Part shown: positions 9,236 through 17,173 of the stretch, piece by piece
Position numbering within the stretch: the first letter of the stretch is position 1
Layout of the letters: every line of letters starts with the position of its first letter
Source: Rikenellaceae bacterium
GTDB taxonomy: Bacteria; Bacteroidota; Bacteroidia; Bacteroidales; UBA932
Assembly (NCBI GenBank): GCA_900769145.1
Contig: CAAGFN010000085.1
Span: forward strand, 1-18,805
Length of the DNA: 18,805 nt
Direction of reading: 5' to 3'
Translations under genes and position numbers: made by a program
The notes under the pieces: model-generated
The model's database searches: none
Seen by the model: only the letters and a program-made list of their open reading frames with translations
Told to the model about the DNA's origin: nothing

Positions 9236-10722
9236 TATTTTACAGAATCTAGCAGTTCATCCTCGTCAAGTTGAAGATCATTGTCGGCAATGAAGTCATA
9301 GAGGGCATACTGGCGCAGTTTGTAATAATAATTCCAATAATCGCTTATGTCATTGACATATTTCCTGAGGGCGGAATCATTTTCCGACCTTGCGGTATTG
9401 AGGTCGGTCACGGATGCCTTCCCGGCCCGGAAACTCTCCATCGTCAGTTCATACCGTTCCCCTGCCACATCCATGGCCCGCCTGGACACGGAGCATTGCG
9501 CGGCCTGGTTGTTGAACTGTCCGACCGCAGTGTAAATTGTCCTCCTGCGGTCGTTCCTGGACTGCTCCACCTGTGCCCTGACCACTTCCTCGGCAGCCCT
9601 GGCCTTCTGCACCTTCCCCTTGCCGAGTCCCCAGTCGAATATCGGCACGGAGAAACTCAGGCCCACCACCTCCTGGTCAAGAGGACTCTTGTACGCTCCC
9701 CCGAAATCGGGCGAGGTGTCCGTAAGGCCGAATTTGGCGTTCAAAGTCATCGTAATCCCCCTGTCCGCCTTGGCCTTGGCTACGGATTCCTCAGCCTGTA
9801 GTATACTGATTTCATTGTCAACGTCAAACTGCGAATTGGTAAGGAACTTGTCCACCACCATATCATAGTCCAATGTCACCGCCGGGAGGTCATCTGGAAG
9901 AACAGGCTCGATTTCGAATGACTCGTCATAGCCCAATATGGAATTGAGCCGCATCTGCGCATCCCTTATCGCGACAGATGTCTCATTGATGGAAATGCTG
10001 TCATTCAGCATCCTGAGCTCAAGCTGAAGATACTCGTCACGGGTGACGCTGCCAAGCCTCATCCTTTCCGCCGCAATTCCGTGCATCTTGACGGTATTCT
10101 CATAGTTGGAGCGGGCGATGCGGTTGTTCATCTGGGCCAGTATCAATGCGTTATAGGCATTGACGACATTGATGGTAATCTGCTCCATCGACTCGATGTA
10201 TTTTCTTTTTCCGCGTTCATACTCTTTCGGCGCAATCTTCTTGTTCCATTTGAACTGGTTGTATGCGAAGAGGGGCTGGCGGTATGAAATGGAAACAGGC
10301 TGTGAATACCAGGTCAATGTCTTCGACGGCCCGAACTGGTCCATCCTCGACAAATCCGAATAGGCGGTTATGACACCTCCGGTAAATGTGACATTCTGGG
10401 ATATCCTCAGTCCGATATTGTTCTGGAGATTGTTGGTCGTGGAATACTTGAGCGCACCGTCCTCGTAGTTCTGGAGCAGGACAAGAGAGCGGTTGTAATT
10501 CATAAGGTTCCCGTACAGTGTAAGCGACGGAAGCCTGCTGGCCTTGTAGGAGCGCCAGGCCCAGTACGTCGTAAGGAAAGACTGTCTCGCAGAAAGAGCT
10601 GCGACCGACTGACGCCGGGCCACGGCAATTGCCTCGTCCATGGTAATGCGCTGAGCCTGTATCGCAAACGGCAATGCAAGCAGCAGGAATAGTATCAATG
10701 CTATATTACGGGTCAGTCTCAT
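9235..10722 (-). CDS. TolC-family outer-membrane efflux protein
   Basis: 495-residue outer-membrane factor, the exit duct of the tripartite pump. A Sec signal peptide is clear (MRLTRNIALILFLLLALPF, ending around AIQAQ). The mature start RITMDEAIAVARRQS is the usual first OEP helix. Two OEP repeats follow, including SYRQPLFAYNQFKWNKKI and, in the second repeat, GLSFSVPIFDWGLGKGKVQKA, then a helix with ELTMESFRAGKASVTDLNTA, a classic TolC-family motif. The reading frame stays open to a TTG at 10755, but that would place the start inside or upstream of the promoter -7 box; the ATG at 10722 puts the signal peptide at the N-terminus and is preferred. First gene of the efflux operon. Confidence 0.92.
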   Translation of the reverse strand: MRLTRNIALILFLLLALPFAIQAQRITMDEAIAVARRQSVAALSARQSFLTTYWAWRSYKASRLPSLTLYGNLMNYNRSLVLLQNYEDGALKYSTTNNLQNNIGLRISQNVTFTGGVITAYSDLSRMDQFGPSKTLTWYSQPVSISYRQPLFAYNQFKWNKKIAPKEYERGKRKYIESMEQITINVVNAYNALILAQMNNRIARSNYENTVKMHGIAAERMRLGSVTRDEYLQLELRMLNDSISINETSVAIRDAQMRLNSILGYDESFEIEPVLPDDLPAVTLDYDMVVDKFLTNSQFDVDNEISILQAEESVAKAKADRGITMTLNAKFGLTDTSPDFGGAYKSPLDQEVVGLSFSVPIFDWGLGKGKVQKARAAEEVVRAQVEQSRNDRRRTIYTAVGQFNNQAAQCSVSRRAMDVAGERYELTMESFRAGKASVTDLNTARSENDSALRKYVNDISDYWNYYYKLRQYALYDFIADNDLQLDEDELLDSVK

Positions 10723-10744
10723 AGTCGTCAGTTCATAGACTTCA

Positions 10745-10752
10745 CAAATATA
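10745..10752 (-). promoter_or_regulatory. Putative -7 element for the efflux operon
   Basis: Minus-strand TATATTTG fits the Bacteroidota -7 consensus TAnnTTTG and lies 22 bases before the ATG at 10722, the same spacing as at the other promoters here. No TTTG is found 19-21 bases upstream, so the -33 half is weak. The gap to the preceding signal-peptidase stop is only 54 bases, so read-through from the upstream cassette is also possible. Confidence 0.45.
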
Positions 10753-10776
10753 CAAAATATTTAATACAATATGAAT

Positions 10777-11601
10777 TCACCGCCGGCAGCGGGCCGACAG
10801 AATCCCGATGATGTACTCCTCCGGGACGGGGCCGAAATAGCGGCTGTCCCGGGAGTCAAGGACATTGTCACCTCCGAAGAAGTACCAATTGGTCCGGAAC
10901 CTGTATCTACGGGCCGCACTGTCGCCGATGAAGACATCCCCGTGAACTAACTCCGGACGCTGGCCGGTCTCGTATTGTATCATCTTCCCGTAGAGGGCAA
11001 CATTCAGAGGGTTCAACTCCACCTCGTCGCCCTCGGACGGTATGAAAAACGGTCCGAAGTCCCTTATCGTCCAGCCTGTCCGTGCGTGGCGGTATGCGCT
11101 CAGGACAACTCCCCGCATCCTCAGGAGCGAGTCCGGTGTGGAAGAGAGGATGTCCTGATAATGGCAGTTCCCCAGCCTCCCGCCGGTCTCCGGGTCAATA
11201 TAATGGCCACCCACTATCCTGACCGTGTCTCCGGGCAGTCCGAAGCAACGCTTCATATACACATAGTTTATCCTGAAGTTGATGGTGTCATTCGTATTGG
11301 CATAAGGGAAATTCAGCACAGCAGGCTCGCCTCTCCTCATTCCCCTCAGTCCAGGCATCCTGAAAGAGCGCAACTCCGACTTCGTGAAATCATAGTCCGT
11401 GTAAATTCTCGCCCCAAGCAAGAGCTTGTTCACCCTTATCCTGTCTCCAGTATGATAGCATGGCTCCATCGAAGGTCCCTTTACAGTGAAGGTGTCGGTA
11501 ATGAATATCCTGATGGTATAATGAAGAGCCACGACTGCGAGAGCCGCAGCCAGAACTATAACAACATACCGGATTATTTTATCGACCGTCTTCAATGCCA
11601 T
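10777..11601 (-). CDS. lepB: Signal peptidase I (S26 family), cassette-associated
   Basis: 274-residue inner-membrane leader peptidase that cleaves signal peptides of exported proteins on the periplasmic side. One N-terminal transmembrane helix spans about residues 11-33. Box B FTVKGPSMEP carries the catalytic Ser44. Box C is DRIRVNKL. Box D NYVYMKRCFGLPGDTV carries the general-base Lys117. Box E is GGDNVLDSRDSRYFGPVP. A long insert between boxes D and E is usual for Bacteroidota signal peptidases. The ATG overlaps the last 10 bases of the transglutaminase-like gene, so it is translationally coupled to it. It stands alone rather than beside dapB or a second lepB, which suggests either a dedicated peptidase for the cassette peptide or a general enzyme carried along. 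All catalytic residues are present. Confidence 0.93.
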   Translation of the reverse strand: MALKTVDKIIRYVVIVLAAALAVVALHYTIRIFITDTFTVKGPSMEPCYHTGDRIRVNKLLLGARIYTDYDFTKSELRSFRMPGLRGMRRGEPAVLNFPYANTNDTINFRINYVYMKRCFGLPGDTVRIVGGHYIDPETGGRLGNCHYQDILSSTPDSLLRMRGVVLSAYRHARTGWTIRDFGPFFIPSEGDEVELNPLNVALYGKMIQYETGQRPELVHGDVFIGDSAARRYRFRTNWYFFGGDNVLDSRDSRYFGPVPEEYIIGILSARCRR

Positions 11602-13535
11602 ACTACCCTATGTCTTTCCTCATCCCACTCAAAAATCCTGTTCTGGACACCCCTGGACAGGCCCTCGATGTAGCCAAGTGCGCCCGAGGGCATTCCTTCG
11701 ACCTCAATGGTGACATCCGAAGCAGTCTCCGTACACAATTCCTCCCAGCCTTTCCCGTTCCACCAGCTCACCCGGTACTGGTCTCCGGGCACTATGGCGT
11801 TGCCGTCGCCACGGCGGATATATGATATATGGTCGAGCTCCACCGGACGGCCAGCATCCAGATATCCACAAGGCTTGTTCTTCCTGGCGGAGTAATAAGT
11901 GAGCGGATCCCCGTCAACCGCTAGGGCAAGAGAATCGTCCGAGGCGGCCATCTCTATCATCCCGCCGTCCTTGTCATAGAAATACAGCTCGGCCATGTCG
12001 CAGAAATCATTCTTGTCCGAAAGGAATCTATAGAATCTGTGCGGGCCCGATTCAGCCGCTATCTTCCCGGATGTCAATTGCCATTCGGGAAGAGTACTGA
12101 TTGTATCACAATGTGAAAATGACGTATTATCAGAACCCACCACGCAACCATAATGCAGACGACGCTCTATATTCATCACATGCTGGTACATCGGACATTT
12201 CCTTTCAATGTCAAATACGCCTCCCCGCCCCTCGCCTGACACGTCGAAATAATGCATCTCGCCCAATGGGCTTATATAAAACGGCCTGCTCACAGGAACG
12301 ATGGAATCGCCGACATAGCCGAGGACAATATACACTACGTTCATGCCCATATTATCGAACACTGCCTTTCCGAACCTGGCTTTCCCCCATGACACAGCCC
12401 TCCACTCAACATTATCAAACACGGCGATATAGACATCCCTGCTTGAAAGATGAATACCTTTAATAAGGTCGGCTTCAATGCGTGAAGTCTTTACGTATTC
12501 CTCCGTAACGTCTTTGAAAAAGACGAAATCTCCTATCTTTGGTGTATTCTCGCGATGGCGGGAGATCAGTTCAAGATATTCCTTGTTCGGAGAATAGGTC
12601 TTCCGATAGACCTTGGCATATCGTGCCTGCTGGAAATGGGGATTGTCCGGATTGACTCCAAAAGGGCCAAACTGCGCTATTTTTCCCCTGAGTTTTGGCA
12701 CGCAACACCAAAAATGTCCGCTTCTCCTGTCCGGCCACTGAGGAGTAAAATCAATCCCTACGGGTATCCCCTTGCTTCGGAAAATCATTGTGGCCATCTC
12801 GCAGTACTCCTTGCATGTCATGCTTGGTATCTTGACGAACAGATCCGGGACATATATCGGGAAAGAGCGTGCCGTCTCCTCCCAGTTCACTTGTGGGATT
12901 GCCGTTCTCAATTTGTTGTTGACCCAGACAGTGGCCACCCTTGCATCGCCTTCTAGGTCATAGCATTCTTTCAAATGAGACAGGCGGTTCTCGCCGAACG
13001 TAGAGCACATCGAACGCCAGTCCGCCATAGGCTGGCAATTGGAAACGGTATATGGCAGCAGCCACTCACAAAAGTCATCAAAGTCAAGATGTCCGGCCCA
13101 ATCACCATCCCTCCACTGAGAGAATGCGGCATCAATATCTGAAATCAAATAGTCCGACTTGATGCAACGCACGTCATACTCGAAATGGATGTTCCCCTCA
13201 TATCTTGACGAAATCAGGTCAATACTGTCACGTATTCCGGTCTTTGTATGACGAAGCATCGTCCTGACATCCCTATAGAAGCCCTCAACATCTCCCCGCA
13301 TCGACTGGTGTCCCGGCATATTCAATATCAGATACCTCGCCGCTTCCAATTTCTCCGCATCACCCTCCTCCTCGTAATGTCTTAAAACCCTCTCAAGTTC
13401 CCCACGGTTCTCCCCGGCTGATTTCAGGGCATTTTCAATATCGCTGGTGCAAGAAAGCAAAAAGAAATAGAAAACTATGATAGAGACAATGTTGAGATAC
13501 AAAAAATTAAATTGTCCCGAATGCCAACTTGTCAT
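11592..13535 (-). CDS. Transglutaminase-like lipoprotein with C-terminal discoidin-like domain (cassette B)
   Basis: About 647 residues. An N-terminal hydrophobic segment ends at FFLLSC, a lipobox with Cys29, so the protein is probably anchored to a membrane. A helical N-terminal module contains GENRGELERVLRHYEEEG and ARYLILNMPGH (41-76), a motif recurrent in Bacteroidota transglutaminase-like proteins. The core is at about 225-300: MTCKEYCEMATMIFRSKGIPVG holds candidate nucleophile Cys241 (or Cys245), and SGHFWC holds His274; I cannot place the third catalytic residue. The last about 100 residues (LAVDGDPLTYYSA, YIRRGDGNAIVPGDQYRVSW) resemble a discoidin/F5-8-type beta-sandwich. ATG at 13535 (a GTG lies one codon earlier) overlaps the end of the thioredoxin-like gene by 29 bases. 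The biochemical activity (cross-linking, proteolysis or deamidation) is not known. Confidence 0.82.
   Translation of the reverse strand: MTSWHSGQFNFLYLNIVSIIVFYFFLLSCTSDIENALKSAGENRGELERVLRHYEEEGDAEKLEAARYLILNMPGHQSMRGDVEGFYRDVRTMLRHTKTGIRDSIDLISSRYEGNIHFEYDVRCIKSDYLISDIDAAFSQWRDGDWAGHLDFDDFCEWLLPYTVSNCQPMADWRSMCSTFGENRLSHLKECYDLEGDARVATVWVNNKLRTAIPQVNWEETARSFPIYVPDLFVKIPSMTCKEYCEMATMIFRSKGIPVGIDFTPQWPDRRSGHFWCCVPKLRGKIAQFGPFGVNPDNPHFQQARYAKVYRKTYSPNKEYLELISRHRENTPKIGDFVFFKDVTEEYVKTSRIEADLIKGIHLSSRDVYIAVFDNVEWRAVSWGKARFGKAVFDNMGMNVVYIVLGYVGDSIVPVSRPFYISPLGEMHYFDVSGEGRGGVFDIERKCPMYQHVMNIERRLHYGCVVGSDNTSFSHCDTISTLPEWQLTSGKIAAESGPHRFYRFLSDKNDFCDMAELYFYDKDGGMIEMAASDDSLALAVDGDPLTYYSARKNKPCGYLDAGRPVELDHISYIRRGDGNAIVPGDQYRVSWWNGKGWEELCTETASDVTIEVEGMPSGALGYIEGLSRGVQNRIFEWDEERHRVVWH
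13309..13416. repeat. Direct repeat copy 1 (within the intact transglutaminase-like gene)
   Basis: This 108-base stretch matches 15881-15988 in the same orientation with 8 mismatches and no gaps. It encodes the motif from GENRGELE to LNMPGH. Flanking coding sequence of the two genes is much more diverged, so identity peaks here. Confidence 0.85.
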
Positions 13536-13980
13536 CACGCATTATAATAAATCTAGACGATGAATTACCATTTCCGTAAGGATAATAGTCCTCAACGGGC
13601 AGTAATTTAATTTTTGAGTCCATACCATATTGAACGGACGCAATAGAAAAATAATACTTTAATATGTCTTCATGATTCTGGTTAAAGACTACATACAATA
13701 TCGGGGAATCGTCCAGTCTTTGCATAATTGCATTAAACTTTATGAACTCAAGAATACAAGCAGAGCATCCAGAGTCAATAAAATATACAATAGCAGATTC
13801 CACTTTGTCTCCTAATGATAATGTCCATTCCCTGTCCATCGGCAATTCAACGCCTCGTGCCGACTTACTTTCACTTATAGCTGTTTTAACAAACAGATAT
13901 TCGTCATAATTAGAACCGCACGAAGATAATAAAACCACCTGTATAATAAACAACAAGACTGTGGGGTATATTCTAATCAT
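13507..13980 (-). CDS. Thioredoxin-fold lipoprotein with CSAC motif (cassette B)
   Basis: 157 residues. The signal peptide MIRIYPTVLLFIIQVVLLSSC ends in a lipobox with Cys21. A thioredoxin-like fold follows: strand SAIVYFIDSGCSACILEFI with a CxxC pair (Cys72, Cys75), then strand SPILYVVFNQN, and a late strand SSRFIIMRDDKLAFGTI where the protein stops. Related TlpA/AhpC-like Bacteroidota lipoproteins usually run some 20-30 residues further, so the C-terminus is short, though no lesion is visible. It sits 4 bases after the propeller gene and overlaps the transglutaminase-like gene. A likely role is thiol-disulfide exchange outside the cytoplasm, possibly acting on the Cys-rich peptide encoded in the same operon (inference). 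The gene is markedly AT-richer than the genes to its left. Confidence 0.78.
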   Translation of the reverse strand: MIRIYPTVLLFIIQVVLLSSCGSNYDEYLFVKTAISESKSARGVELPMDREWTLSLGDKVESAIVYFIDSGCSACILEFIKFNAIMQRLDDSPILYVVFNQNHEDILKYYFSIASVQYGMDSKIKLLPVEDYYPYGNGNSSSRFIIMRDDKLAFGTI

Positions 13981-13984
13981 GGCG

Positions 13985-15097
13985 TCATTTTATCAACTTC
14001 CACAAAACAATATTTCCATCTTCATCAAATCCTCGGGCATAAAAAGCACGCTCATCACTTGATACAGACAGGGATCCTACATACTTGTCCGTATGGAAAG
14101 TATCAAGAAGATTACCATTCCAGTCAAATTTAAAGATCCAAGATTGTTTGTCCTGAAGTCTCTCATTTCTTTTAAGGAGCGAACCAATATAAGCCAGATA
14201 AATACAATTATTACCCAAGGCATAACCTCTATATGCATATGGTACACCCTTGTAAAAGGATATCTCACCATCCTGAATTCTGAAATGAGGTTCCAAATCA
14301 ATGGGGCCAGTCACTTTCACGAGTGGGTTTAACTTGAAATCATAGAACTCCACCACGGGATAAAACGCAGAGCAAAATACAATGCGGTTCTTTGAATGAA
14401 CTGGTACTATGAAGCCCTGCTCGATATTATAGGAATAATACTTTCGTGAATGTTCATATAGCAGAGACGGCTTTTCATCCTCATTTATGACAATAAATCT
14501 ATCTTCGCGATTCGAAATGCCCAGTTCTTGATTCTCGCAATAATAGGGGTTTAACATAATTATCCTATCTTCGTCCATTTGCGTAACAAACGGACTTCCG
14601 GCATTCCTACAAAACGTCACTGGCAAAGGCAACCGGTACGAGTCAGAATTTATTGCCGCTCCAAGATTTAGAGTTAGAATCTGGTGTTTGGCGAAATCAT
14701 GTACATACAAACTGTCATTTCGCAGATGCGACGAAACATTCAACATCTCGCCAGGACCATTCCCGTAAAGAATATAGTTGCCTACTGACTTTTTGTTATC
14801 AAGTCTTACCAATTCAATGAAACACTTACCCTTAATTGGCTTATTCGTCACCACAATGATTGAGTCATTGTACACAGCAAAATCTCTCGCAGAAACAAAC
14901 TCATCCGAAGAAACAAGTTGAATGGAAGACAACTCTTTCGCAGATGACATCCAAGATGGGTTAAACTCTCTAACTTGAGGAAATTTAATCTCCGGATTAC
15001 AACCAACTATAATCTGCGAAAAGGATATAAGGGCTATCAATCCACATATAGTATCAAATCCAATGCGCAGACTTCCCACATTAATCTTTCGTACCAT
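13985..15097 (-). CDS. BF3164/TolB-like 6-bladed beta-propeller lipoprotein (cassette B)
   Basis: 370 residues. The signal segment FDTICGLIALISFSQIIVGC ends in a lipobox with Cys33. The rest is regular beta-strand sequence typical of BF3164-family/6-bladed propeller lipoproteins: SARDFAVYNDSIIVVTN, the YILYGNGPGEMLNV turn, NDSLYVHDFAKHQILTLNL, CIYLAYIGSL, QSWIFKFDWNGNLLDTFH and a C-terminal ARGFDEDGNIVLWKL closing strand. No catalytic motif is seen; such propellers usually bind ligands or proteins. The ATG at 15097 (a GTG is one codon upstream) overlaps the peptide gene by 17 bases, so the two are translationally coupled. Base composition is strongly AT-rich (for example 20 G+C of 60 at 14101-14160). 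The function is unknown; the tight pairing with the peptide suggests it binds or presents it. Confidence 0.8.
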   Translation of the reverse strand: MVRKINVGSLRIGFDTICGLIALISFSQIIVGCNPEIKFPQVREFNPSWMSSAKELSSIQLVSSDEFVSARDFAVYNDSIIVVTNKPIKGKCFIELVRLDNKKSVGNYILYGNGPGEMLNVSSHLRNDSLYVHDFAKHQILTLNLGAAINSDSYRLPLPVTFCRNAGSPFVTQMDEDRIIMLNPYYCENQELGISNREDRFIVINEDEKPSLLYEHSRKYYSYNIEQGFIVPVHSKNRIVFCSAFYPVVEFYDFKLNPLVKVTGPIDLEPHFRIQDGEISFYKGVPYAYRGYALGNNCIYLAYIGSLLKRNERLQDKQSWIFKFDWNGNLLDTFHTDKYVGSLSVSSDERAFYARGFDEDGNIVLWKLIK

Positions 15098-15326
15098 CAC
15101 AAGTCAAAGTGTAGCCCAAATGTGTAGAACTACAGGTATTCTCACCCGAGCAAGAAAAAACAACTTCACCTTTCTTCGATGTAATTTCACATGATGTCAG
15201 CGCATCACACTCATCGTCCAACAAAGAAACAGGGTAATTGATACACTTTAGAGAATAAAAGGTTGTAATTCCGGACATAGCAAGGATGCAGGCAATCGCA
15301 ATAGCAATCTTTGTTTTATTTTGCAT
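15081..15326 (-). CDS. Small Cys-rich NVEALA-like exported peptide (cassette B)
   Basis: 81 residues. The leader has a basic N-terminus (MQNKTK), a hydrophobic core (IAIAIACILAMSGITTFYS), and then LLDDECDALTSCE, which aligns with the (N)VEALT-x-CE signature of NVEALA-family peptides. The about 40 residues after it are Ser/Thr/Cys-rich and hold four further cysteines around CSGENTCSSTHLGYTLTC. Five cysteines in the presumed mature part point to disulfides or thiol chemistry outside the cytoplasm. It is the first gene of the cassette, about 22 bases downstream of the predicted transcription start of a perfect consensus promoter, and overlaps the propeller gene. The NVEALA family has no established function. 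Possible roles are secreted signal, adhesin-like surface peptide, or bacteriocin precursor; the sequence does not decide. Family assignment is moderate because NVEALA reads ECDALT here. Confidence 0.68.
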   Translation of the reverse strand: MQNKTKIAIAIACILAMSGITTFYSLKCINYPVSLLDDECDALTSCEITSKKGEVVFSCSGENTCSSTHLGYTLTCDGTKD

Positions 15327-15354
15327 AGTAAATAAAGTATTTAAATCAATATTG

Positions 15355-15385
15355 CAAATATATTATAGATTTGCGATTCCACAAA
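15355..15385 (-). promoter_or_regulatory. Consensus promoter of cassette B
   Basis: On the minus strand: TTTG (15385-15382), exactly 19 bases, then TATATTTG (15362-15355). This is a perfect match to the Bacteroidota TTTG-N19-TAnnTTTG consensus. The predicted start of transcription is near 15348, about 22 bases before the peptide ATG. Confidence 0.8.
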
Positions 15386-15419
15386 TAATTCTGTTCAAAA
15401 ATGAAATTTTCCGCAATTA

Positions 15420-16113
15420 TTATTTAACGCATTTCTCTTCTGTCAGCCTGCTTGTTCTCCAATCATATTCGATAAGCAATAAGTTCATTGTTGACCCAGG
15501 AAGCTGCTATTCTCGGATCATCCTGATAATCATAGCACTTTCCGATGTGTTCAATCTGCGTTTCCACGTATTCGGCATATTCCGTCCGCCAATCAGACAA
15601 AGGGTGGGAATCTGTTACCGAATACGGAAGAAGCCATTCACAGAATTCATCAAAATCCAGATGACGGGCCCATTCGCCCTCACGCCATTGCTGAAAAGCC
15701 CTATCAATATCAGCAATGAGATAATCAGCGGATATGCGCAGAATGTCAAAGTCCAAGCCGACTCTTCCCTCATATCGCTCCGATATTGTCCTGAGACTAT
15801 CCTCAATCCCTTTTCCGACGGTATCCAACGCTATGGAGATTTCATCAAAATATTCAGCAAAGTCGCCCGTCATTGACCTGTGTCCCGGCATATTCAATAT
15901 AAGATACCTCGCCGCTTCCAATTTTTCCGAATCACCCTCCTCCTCATAATGCCTTAAAACCTTCTCTAGTTCCCCACGGTTCTCACCGGCAAGTGACATA
16001 ACTGCATCAAGCCTGTCAGTGCATGAAAATACGAGGGCTGCCAATACCGCAGCCCCCATAACTGAAATGAGATTTCTTAGCAGGAGAAATATGTTTTTCA
16101 CGAGTACACTCAT
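15420..16113 (-). pseudogene. Truncated transglutaminase-like lipoprotein (cassette A)
   Basis: An open frame of 216 residues runs from ATG 16113 to TGA at 15463. It has a lipoprotein signal (VMGAAVLAALVFSC) and the same N-terminal module as the intact copy (GENRGELEKVLRHYEEEG, ARYLILNMPGH, LDFDEFCEWLLPYSV). It ends at SWVNNELIAYRI, where the intact protein continues for about 440 residues as VWVNNKLRTAIPQVNW. The transglutaminase core with Cys and His and the discoidin-like end are absent. Just past the break, in another frame, 15470-15420 encodes EYDWRTSRLTEEKCVK and a stop, which resembles the final residues of the intact copy (FEWDEERHRVVWH); this weakly suggests a large internal deletion that fused head to tail out of frame. 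The stub could still be secreted but cannot be an enzyme. Confidence 0.72.
15881..15988. repeat. Direct repeat copy 2 (within the truncated transglutaminase-like gene)
   Basis: Partner of 13309-13416: 108 bases, 8 mismatches, same orientation, offset 2,572 bases. Recombination between the copies would remove the core of cassette B and join the upstream module to the intact transglutaminase-like gene. Confidence 0.85.
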
Positions 16114-16158
16114 TTTTTGCCAATCGCATTGAATTTTTCAATGGTTCATCTCTAAAAA

Positions 16159-17171
16159 TCACCGCAAGGAGATTCGCCGCAACTGGTATACGTCAGAGTC
16201 GCCAACAATTGAATGAGCAATGAAATACAGCCATTCACCGTATTGACAGAACAAGTACGGACGGGATAATGACTCGTAAGAATATCGTCCCGTCACCGAT
16301 GCCTGTTTTCCATCTGTACGATAAATGGAGTAAACATTCTCCGAACCATTAATTTCCTTGGCGAGCAGGTAGAATATGTCACCGGACTTCATCAACTTGA
16401 CCAGCATTGGCGTCGAGTCCATATACTCGAATGCTGCTTTCCTGTCAGACTTCATCAGATTGTCAGAGGCCAATTCCTTTACCTTGAAATATGGTGAATC
16501 CAGTTCGGCTATAGGTGCCGACGCATTGTCCTTCGACACCGACAACTTGTCCACAGTCGAATAATACACATTGCCGTCCTCCGCATAGAATGGCGCACAG
16601 GAGATATTGTGCTGAAGCAACCTATGCTCTTTGGTGGTCGCTCCATATGAGACTGAAACATAACCGCTCTTGCTGTCAACGACATCTATCCCCTGGTCGC
16701 ATTGACTCCGGCAGGATATACATACAATTTACCGGCAACCGGGACGAAATCCATTACGGCAGAGTCATAAGATACCGAACGCTCATATTTACAATCCGGT
16801 CCGTATATGTTGAACCGCAAAGTCTGCGCACTCCAGACATATATTTTACCGCCTTCAGCTCTTACAGGCCCAGGAAACAAATACTCGTTATCAGCACGCC
16901 CCTTCCTCCCAACAATCCGCTTCTGCTCACCAGCCTTGTCATAAAGCAACACCTTGTCGTAGTCTGCAACTATGGCAAACGTGCTGTCATCAACCACGGC
17001 AAGTGACGTAACGTTCCCAACCTTGAACTTTCCGTCACGGATGGTACACACGAGTTCCGCTTCCAATTCCTCAATTTCTCCATTATAATCGGGCACTGGT
17101 ATAAGGTTGTTCCCGGAGCAGGAGGAAATAAGAATTACAAGGGACAATATGCATGAGGGAATCTTTTTCAT
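16159..17171 (-). pseudogene. 6-bladed beta-propeller lipoprotein, frameshifted (cassette A)
   Basis: From ATG 17171 the frame encodes a lipoprotein signal MKKIPSCILSLVILISSC (lipid Cys18). Propeller-type repeats follow: NVTSLAVVDDSTFAIVADYD, RADNEYLFPGPV and GKIYVWSAQTLRFNIYG. It ends at a TAG (16688-16686) after YPAGVNATRG. The following frame, shifted by one base, continues without loss as GIDVVDSKSGYVSVSYG and on to a C-terminal strand and TGA at 16159. Adding one G to the G4 tract (16693-16690) would restore about 338 residues, close to family size. Another member of the cassette-B propeller class, but strongly diverged from it. It starts two bases after the NVEALA peptide stop. The break may be a true mutation, a slippage-switchable site, or an assembly error; damage in all neighbouring cassette-A genes favours mutation. 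Confidence 0.72.
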
Positions 17172-17173
17172 CT

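Noticed and set aside
10975..11673. 232-codon + strand open frame antisense to signal peptidase I
   Set aside because: The opposite strand carries all signal peptidase boxes; the antisense translation shows no motif.
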